64,000 nt of DNA from Mikania micrantha. Its lineage: Eukaryota > Streptophyta > Magnoliopsida > Asterales > Asteraceae. The translations under genes were made by a program, and so were the position numbers. How positions within the stretch are numbered: position 1 is the first letter of the stretch; every line of letters starts with the position of its first letter. The DNA lies in contig CM018692.1 of the NCBI GenBank assembly GCA_009363875.1, forward strand, positions 4,675,862 through 4,739,861, in the 5' to 3' direction. Positions 57,301 through 64,000 of the stretch are shown here, piece after piece. Under the pieces are notes generated by a model. That model worked only from the letters and a program-made list of their open reading frames with translations, did no database searches and was not told the origin of the DNA.

Positions 57301-58507
57301 TTTTGCAGATAAAGATGAAGATGCAAATAAACGTTAGATGATGGCGCTGATTTGATGCTTTTCAAGAAGTCGTGATTGTGGAGACCACCAAATAAAGAAT
57401 AATAGAATACCATGCATAGTAAATAAAACCTATTTTAGGTTGCTCGCCTATTTTTACCCATCCCCTTAAATATTAAACCAATTTCAACCCTGCTAACATC
57501 TTCTCCTTTTCAGTTAAGACCATAGTGACCCATTCAAAACTTATTTAGTGTCCAAATGACCCACTTGTTTAAAAAGCCACCCATAAATCCATAATAACCC
57601 ATATTTGGGTTTAATTTGCCAGGCGTGACAGAAACTGAACCAAAAAAATGAGAAAAAGTTACGTTGCAAAATTAACCGAAAACCTACAATAAAAAAAACA
57701 AATTGAAACCAAATTTGGTTATAAACGAGCACACTGTAATTATTTGTTGACTCAAAGTATGTTTAATTGTGGTATTTCAGGTGGATAAGGCTACTTCAGA
57801 ACTTAGGAATACCAATGTTAGACTTAAGCACACTGTTAATCAGGTAATTAAGTGGCAAATATCTATTCTTTTATTATTAGTATTATTGATGATAATAATA
57901 TTGTTTTATTGTTATTGTGTTTTCCATGATTAAATCTAACACAAATGATCCTTTCTTGTTTTTTTGGGCTGACAGCTGAGGTCTAGTCGAAACTTTTGTA
58001 TTGATATTGTATTACTGTGTATAATTCTGGGAATTGCGGCCTACTTATACAAGTAAGTTCAATGCCTTATTTCTATGCACCATATAATTATGCCAACAAC
58101 AACAACCTTACCCAGTATATTCCCACTTTTCAATAGGGTCTGGGGGGGAAGGATAGATACAAACCTTACCCCTATCCCAATTGGAATAAGAGAGACTGCT
58201 CCGAAAGAGTCCCCGGCTCAAAGTTATCGTTTGAAGTTGATCATCCCAATGATTTTAACGTTATTTTCACAAATAACTAAAATAACGTTAAAATTAGTGC
58301 ACTTTTACTTTTGCCCCTTAAGGGCCCACACATATATACATTATATGCGTGCACCGCAAATGGGGCCCACACATATAATTATGCCAAAAGTACAAAAATA
58401 GAGAATAGTTAAAACAAAAGATGGTTTTTTTAAGTGTAGTTCAGTTGCTGTTCCTTATACAACATATTGATTTTTGTTTGACCTTTTATTGCAGTGTTTT
58501 GAAGTGA
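54397..58507 (+). CDS. SYP71: SYP7-family syntaxin (Qc-SNARE), SYP71-like, nine exons
   Basis: This membrane fusion protein of the plant endomembrane system is known in Arabidopsis at the ER, plasma membrane and cell plate. Coding exons are 54397-54552, 54658-54783, 55675-55837, 55948-56033, 56461-56529, 56610-56654, 57781-57843, 57976-58052 and 58495-58507. The frame joins to 265 residues (Arabidopsis SYP71 is about the same, from memory). The N-terminus MSVIEILTRVDAICKKYDKY and central FDEEYFQESEESSQFR are SYP7 hallmarks. The SNARE helix runs about 178-236 with the zero-layer Gln at 205 (EVDRQVPLMDEID). One C-terminal membrane anchor lies at 243-261, followed by NVLK. Intron 4 has a GC donor (CAG|GCATGT); the others are GT-AG. 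Introns 2, 4, 6 and 8 contain repeat remnants. Nothing suggests loss of function. Confidence 0.94.
54940..55145. repeat. Repeat remnant in syntaxin intron 2
   Basis: Words such as AACCCGAATAACC, CCAACCTGAAAA and GGTTCGGTC resemble the subterminal repeats of hAT-like MITEs seen elsewhere in the window. No ends or duplication could be set. Confidence 0.4.
56690..57735. mobile_element. Degenerate hAT-like repeat filling syntaxin intron 6
   Basis: It starts AGGGGTGAGCAAAAACCGAACC and ends GGTTATAAACGAGCACACTG, roughly inverted. The flanks TAATTGTA and TAATTATT share 6 of 8 bases. Within it, 57060-57600 carries another block of GGGTTnGGGT and inverted AACCC words, probably a nested insertion. There is no coding content. 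Confidence 0.4.
58085..58225 (+). repeat. SINE-like dispersed repeat in syntaxin intron 8
   Basis: The pattern CAACAACAAC, then GGGTCTGGGG, CCTTACCCCTA and CCGAAAGAGTCCCCGGCTC is a repeat I recall as frequent in asterid genes and introns. The family name is not assigned. Confidence 0.5.
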
Positions 58508-58509
58508 AA

Positions 58510-59080
58510 GTTTGTGAACATCAATGGAATTTGGATTTGGTTTACTCTTGTGATGATCAACTTCTGGTGTGTTCTTTAGTTATGCATGCTTTATATGTTT
58601 ATAATGCGATATACTTCTATCTTTTATAAATATAACTATATATCTTATTTCCTCTTTCTTATGGCATCACAGGCCTGTTGCATTCCTTAGGGCAATTATA
58701 TTAGCCAATGGATACTTGAATTTAACATCTTCATAACCTTAAAATAAATAAGCTTAAATATGTAGTAATATGTACATGTAGTTTACATTAAAAAGTATCT
58801 TATGAACAAACCAGCGTTGGTTGCTTTCAGAGCAGTTCTTTTATAGGAATTGCTTGGGGGCAACCGTGAGTACTACAATCAAGCCACATGTACATAGCAT
58901 CAATTTTATTTACATGTAACCTGATATCGTTATTTTCTTTGAGCCAATCCATCACCTTACATGAAGGTTTAGGTGATTAAGATCTAGAAATGCCATCATA
59001 CAAGTTGGAAAAAGTTGCAACATATCAGATTGATCTCCAATGGAAAAGCTCATCTCATTTGCATCAACCCTAGTCCTGAT
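58510..59080. other. Spacer between the convergent syntaxin gene and NAC remnant
   Basis: About 570 bp, AT-rich, containing the syntaxin 3' untranslated region (AAAATAAATAAG near 58740 is a possible polyadenylation signal). No gene seen. Confidence 0.5.
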
Positions 59081-59081
59081 T

Positions 59082-59780
59082 TCATTTTTTTGATCTTTTA
59101 TTTTTTTTAAACTTTTTGTTACAGTTAATAAAACCCTCATATTGATTTGTTTCTATGCATTTTCTATCATCATAAAATGAACCTTCTAATGATTCTTGCA
59201 TGTTTGCTCTGTTTTCTGGCGAATTAAACGAGCTTTTGCTGTCTGAAAAACTGATGGCAGAAGACATGGTGTCAAAGGAATAGAAATCCAAGTGAGAATC
59301 AAAGATAAAAGGCAATATGGGACAGTCTTTCAAAAGGTTTTCCCTCTTCAAGATTTCAAGATTTGGGTTTATGTCCATTGAACTCGCAGTTAACTTTTCT
59401 GGCTCTGGAATGAGTTGACCATATCTATCTTCATAGAAGTTTCTTGGGGTGCAAGTCTTTTGATTCACTTTAAATAGTACCCAATCATCCAACTGTAACC
59501 ATCACCAACAAGAAAGAAAACCTGACCTTATCAGTAATCTGCATAAGGTTTAAAAAACAGATTCATGCAAACTTACCCTCATTGATTCTTTTGGCTTGCT
59601 TGAACCATTTGCTACAGAGTGAAGCAACACTCTTGTTGCATAATCCTAAAATAGGTCTATCTGTTCCCGCTGCCTTCCAATACCCCGAACCCGCCATTCT
59701 ATTCGGCCTCAATCCGTTAGGATACTTTTTATCTCTTGGAGTGAAGAAATACCATTCATCTTCTCCAAACAAAGCTTTAT
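59082..59780 (-). pseudogene. NAC transcription factor remnant lacking subdomains A/B and most of D
   Basis: Two exon-like blocks survive. The block 59577-59780 has NAC subdomain C, KALFGEDEWYFFTPRDKKYP, then PNRMAGSGYWKAAGTDR. It is bounded by an AG acceptor and a GTAAG donor. The block 59082-59492 begins LDDWVLFKVN (subdomain E) and runs to a Lys-rich end. Upstream to 64000 I find no LPPGFRFHPTDEE-type exon, so the first exon (DNA-binding start and dimer region) is missing. In block one the DNA-binding subdomain D (WIMHEYRL type) is absent. After GTDRPILGLCNKS the frame shifts, while SSKPKESMR in the next frame leads correctly to LDDWV, showing an internal deletion plus frameshift. It is therefore almost certainly non-functional. 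The parent gene could lie elsewhere in the genome. Confidence 0.82.
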
Positions 59781-60155
59781 CTATAACCAAACAAACCAAA
59801 ATTAAATCATCAGTGCAACAGTGTGTATAGGTATGTTTCTTTAATGTTTATAGAACCATAATTCTTACGAGAGCCAAGCAAAATTATTTACTAATTTGTG
59901 TATTTGTCTAGGATTCGAACATTACGATTAACTTATAGTATTGCATTAGTATCTTTAAATTTATATGCATGAATTTGTGTGTATGTGTAATTTCATATAT
60001 TGTGTAGGTTCACTATAATTCTCTATTCTAGACGTGTACAAAGTTGTTATGAGTAATCGATAGGGCAGATATAAGTTGAAAACTGAAGCACTTAGTCTTT
60101 ATTACAGAGGTCATAAGGGGGAGGGGGAGGGGGACGGAGGGAATAATAATAATAA

Positions 60156-60449
60156 GGGATAATATCATATATCCCCTTATTAAACATTCAAATTACATAT
60201 ATCCTCAATGTTAAACTAAAATTACAAATATCCTCATATTTCAAAATTGTCCCTTAGTAAGGAGAAATATATGAATTGTTTTTAGTTAATTCATTAAGGG
60301 TAAAATAGGAAATACATAAATTTTTTTCTAATGAAATGGACAAATATGTAATATATTTGGTTTAGAAAGGGGAAATATGTAATTTAGTTTTATGATTGGG
60401 TAAATATGTAATAAATAATTTTAGCAAGGAGATATATGTAATTGACCCT
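60156..60449. mobile_element. MITE (294 bp) with inverted ends
   Basis: The left GGGATAATATCATATATCCCC and right end, inverted, AGGGTCAATTACATATATCTCC match imperfectly. AATAATAA lies on both sides, but the site is an AAT microsatellite, so the duplication is ambiguous. The interior repeats AAATATGTAAT words. Confidence 0.6.
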
Positions 60450-60911
60450 AATAATAATATATGTATGTTGGAAATAAGCCGTTTGTGTGGTCATACTGAT
60501 CATTTGATTAACTTTACCAAGATGACATAACTAGTCCCTAACAATTACTTGATGGAAGTAATTCTAAATATTGATTAGCTGAAGGGGATATTATTGATTT
60601 CCTTTTAGATGCCTTAATAATGTATAGAGGAAAAATGGACAAGGAAGATCATCTATTGTTCATATCACAATCATCAATCTTTAAATTATCAATTATCCAT
60701 CAATTATGGGCATTATAACAGGAATTGTTGTATCATATGTTCTTCTAAGTTCTCAATTCCTTTTACAGGTATGTTATTGATTGATGTGTGCTTATGTTTA
60801 TTTGATTGAATTGATTAACGATCCGCTCACGATGTTGACATAACAACAATGTATTGTTTGAGTTTAGATGTGAATATAAATTTAATTGCTGATTGTGTAA
60901 TATAAAGATTT

Positions 60912-61923
60912 GAGTTAATTACACGAATGGTCCTTATGGTATGACAAGATTGCATTGGTGGTCCCTAACTTCGAGAATTTACATCGGTGGCCTAACTGTT
61001 TGCAAAAATGTAACGCGGGTGGTCCTGAAGTGGGTGTCTGTTATCTTTTTCTATTAAATTTTTAAAAATTACCAAAATACCTCCACCCACTTTAACCCAG
61101 CCCTCTCTTCCCTTCCAGCCACATACATACACACTTACACCGACGACCACCTTGTGCAACCACCACCACAGACCACCTCCGGCGGCAATAACGCCTTCAC
61201 ATGTGCCCTCCATCGTTGCCATCACCATCTGGCGCTCTTCACCCTTACCTATTACTTATTCAGTTCATCCCCACCTTCCGCCTCAGTCAGTCGCCAGCGT
61301 TATTCGGATAAGACACCGTTCTCCGTCACCAGAACACCACAATGTGTCATAGCCTTAAAAACATGACTTTCTCCCTCTTCGTTCCAGGTATTGGTTTTTG
61401 TAATTTGTAATCATTTTACTGCAGAATTTATGCCTTTCTGTAGAATTCGCTCATGATTTTTAATTAGCTTAGGTTAAAACTTGTCTTGAGTTTATTCGAA
61501 TAACTGATGACACAGAGATTGAAATTTGAAATTCTACCTTCAAAGGTTGCTGATATTGTAAGAACTTATTTGGGATAAACGTTAGCTGTCGGTTTTCATT
61601 GTTTATAATCATTCTTAGGCAGAATATATGTAGGAGGAGACGACATAATCTGTGGTGGTGGTTGCCGGAGGTGGTCTGTGGTGTAAGCGTGTGTATATAT
61701 GTGGCCGGAAGGGAAGGGAAGAGAGGGCAAGGTTATAGTGGGTGGGGAGGGATATTTTTGTCATTTTTAAAAATTTAATTGAAAAATATAACAGACATCC
61801 ACTCAATGGACCACGTTACGTTTTTGCAAACAGTTAGGCCACCGATGTAATTTCTCGAGTTAGGGACCACCAAGGCACCAATGCAATATGGGCATACTAC
61901 AGGACCATATTCGTAATTAACTC
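60912..61923. mobile_element. Non-autonomous MULE (1012 bp) with about 270-bp inverted repeats
   Basis: Both ends begin GAGTTAATTAC and remain inverted copies for about 270 bp (for example ACATCGGTGGCCTAACTG matches its counterpart near 61840). The perfect 9-bp duplication TAAAGATTT (60903-60911, 61924-61932) indicates a Mutator-like element. The centre (about 61190-61640) is unique and non-coding. Open frames in the arms are CACC/GGTGG low-complexity artefacts. Confidence 0.88.
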
Positions 61924-61932
61924 TAAAGATTT

Positions 61933-63320
61933 TATGTGGTAGAATGAAAATTATAATCAACCCTACATCTTTACATTAGGTTTTCGTGTGGCTAGAAAAC
62001 ACGATGAAATACACTTCATTTCTTTAGAGGGTAAATATAATGGTATATCTTCATATTGAAATTATTTTTAAATATTTTTGATAAATTTAGAATTTATTCC
62101 AGATTTTGTCTTTTACATAATAAAATATTTTTCTGTTCATGTCAATATTTTGTTTTATTTTATGGACTAGAGCGATGAATTTGAGGCGGTAATTTTGTTT
62201 GCTCTCAGCATGAAAGATTCCCTAATATTGTTACTATTAAATATTTGATATTTTAGTATTACGTACGGGTGAGTTACATCACTTGCATGATAATTACTTG
62301 TTTGTTTTGGCTCAAGGCAGATAACATACCTAAACAAATACTGCTTTTTAAATATAACTTTTAACCTACAATAAATTACTGTAATGGTTAGGAAATTAGG
62401 ATGCACTACAAGAAATCTGATCTTGTAGCGGTAGAGGAAAGACAACTTACAAATATCAAATTATTTTTAACGTTGTTTTTCTCGGAGGTTATCGACCCAG
62501 TTGTTTGCACTTGTGCTTTACTTGTTTTCTCTGGTTAGTTAGGTATGAAGGGGAAACGGAGGTTTAATACATAAGTAAGTTCATACGGTTATTCATAAAA
62601 AAAAAACACGACTTTTTGTGACACAAATTCGTAAGTTCATAAAAAATACATAAGCAAGTTCATACGATTATTCATTAAAAAAATGACTTGTGATACAAAT
62701 TCTTACAAAAAGTGCAAAATTTTTTTTATTGAAAGTTCTTTTGTGTACCCTTTTTTTATATAATATTTATACCAATTTTTGACAACTTGCATAAAATGTT
62801 ATATTTTCACATTTTTATATACCCATTTGTTTATGTCATTTTGATGTTTTATTAGTTTTGGTTCCTCATCATTTTCTTAGTTCACCACCAACCCCTTTCA
62901 TATCACCACCATTATCCACCTTCCTACCTTCTGTATTCTGTAGCAACTTAACTCACCATCATTATAGGCGAAGCCGCGAAGGTTAAAAATGTTTATTTTT
63001 CTTCGTAAGTAGTGTAATTTTTCGTTTGATAGGATAAAAAAATTTGTACTATATTTGTCTTCACTTTTACTTTGTTCGTCAGTGGTAACAGTTACTTTTT
63101 TATAGGATTGATTGTGTGCACAATTTTTTCAAAGCTAATAGTGTATAATTGTTTCAAAGCCCACTTGACCTTTTTGGCCATTTAATTTGTTGATGAACTC
63201 ACGAACACATTTTAGAAAACATTTGTTTTTTCATCAGGTTGTAGTTGCCATTTATGTTGCTTCTGGTCATCATCCCTCTTGTATTATATTTACTTTTTTT
63301 ATTAATATTATACGTATATG
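61933..63320. other. Intergenic region, no gene seen
   Basis: AT-rich, no recognisable protein. Positions 62560-62705 contain a duplicated segment of about 90 bp (CATAAGTAAGTTCATACGGTT, then CATAAGCAAGTTCATACGATT). Confidence 0.5.
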
Positions 63321-63324
63321 GGCG

Positions 63325-63530
63325 GCAAGTCAGTGACGGAGCTTGAGCTGAGTAAGAGGGGGGGCGAAAATTTTTGAAACCCGAAATACATGTTAAATTT
63401 TTGAATCGAGGGGGGCGAAACCACTATTTTTAACTAAAAATAACATTTCGGCCGAAAAATTAACACTACGGACGGAAAAAGAGGGGGGGCGGTCGCCCCC
63501 CGGCCCTAATAAACCTTCGTCCATGGCGGC
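63325..63530. repeat. Dispersed repeat, copy 2 (G-run and GGCCGAAA-rich)
   Basis: It contains GTGACGGAGCTTGAG, GAGGGGGGCGAAACC and TTTCGGCCGAAAAATTAACA, then GGTCGCCCCCCGGCCC. The middle block matches 53590-53680. It is likely a MITE or transposon terminus; no duplication was set. Confidence 0.5.
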
Positions 63531-64000
63531 AACCATACCCCCATACATATGCTTATGGGAGTTCAAATTTATTATGTTAGTTAAAGAGCCTGTGTATTAG
63601 GTTTAGACGCCCGTATAAAAGATTTGGGTGCTCCTATATTGTTTTGGGGCGCTTGTATAGAATTTATGTTTGGCACCTATTATAATCTTGAATAAATTAC
63701 TAAATATTGCTTATGGGCGTTGACATCTCTTACAACCCTGTCAGACAAGCGTAAGTTCCTATGACATATGGGTTAAATTATAGGCGGTTGACCATGTATA
63801 TAGGTACTCAGGGGTGGGGGAGTCCAGAAAGGCAGAGTTTTTTTCTCTTTGGTTACATGTATAGGAGGATGCGGCCTTTATGTGTACAGGCACCGACACT
63901 CATATTTAAATAGACATTTTGCGGGAAATTGGAGTCAAACGGACAAAAGGTAAGGTGGCAAAGAACGTCAACAACAGACATTTTGGGAATTTTCCAGAAC
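63531..64000. other. Right edge, no gene seen
   Basis: No recognisable coding region or RNA gene. The words TATGGGCGTT, GGTTTAGACGCC and GGGGCGCTTG could belong to a retrotransposon cut by the window end. Confidence 0.4.

Noticed and set aside
61152..61366. Pro/His-rich frames
   Set aside because: CACC-rich low complexity in the inverted arm and centre of a MULE.
1..64000. CRISPR array, bacterial operon or virus insertion
   Set aside because: No regularly spaced direct repeats with unique spacers and no prokaryotic gene layout; all reverse-transcribing sequences fit plant LTR retrotransposons.

Overview
The window is nuclear DNA of a flowering plant. The evidence is spliced plant-type genes (a class III peroxidase, a SYP7-type syntaxin, a RING-H2 E3 ligase, a NAC remnant), low GC with long AT-rich spacers, and plant retrotransposon lineages (Tekay-type chromovirus with an initiator-Met tRNA primer site, Athila-type with the TGGCGCCGTTGCC primer site). 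The repeat flavour suggests an asterid, plausibly Asteraceae; that is an impression, not a measurement.

Layout. Positions 1-28000 are a nest of LTR retrotransposons. An old Athila-like element (LTR 1373-2624, gag remnant to 3815, truncated second LTR 26281-26883) holds a second LTR (3811-4933 plus 21950-23870). That LTR holds a solo LTR (4934-7568 plus 20756-21944, target duplication AACAT). The solo LTR was split by a complete, very young Tekay-type element (7569-20750, minus strand, duplication CACAC). The young element has near-identical 3.5-kb LTRs and a complete gag-pol reading frame except for one 1-base frameshift in reverse transcriptase. Beyond the nest is a PIF/Harbinger-like remnant carrying a hAT MITE.

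Positions 28900-64000 are a gene-bearing arm. A 326-residue PRX21-like peroxidase lies at 28916-32610 (minus, 5 exons, two hAT MITEs in intron 3). A 480-residue RING-H2 protein lies at 43016-44892 (minus, 6 coding exons), with its 5' noncoding exon present in three or four tandem copies. A 265-residue SYP71-like syntaxin lies at 54397-58507 (plus, 9 exons, one GC-AG intron). A NAC gene remnant without its first exon lies at 59082-59780 (minus). All splice junctions were assembled by eye from reading-frame continuity and family similarity. Between the genes are small DNA transposons with clear target duplications (hAT, 8 bp; MULE-like, 9 bp), a tRNA-derived SINE with a 15-bp duplication, and microsatellites.

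The most novel signal is a unit of about 90 bp present seven times: twice in the solo LTR, once in each Tekay LTR and three times in the Tekay leader. It has a conserved core, and the flanking arms differ in sequence between copies but remain complementary. This is the signature of a conserved structured element. The host genes are independent housekeeping or regulatory genes and do not form a cluster.
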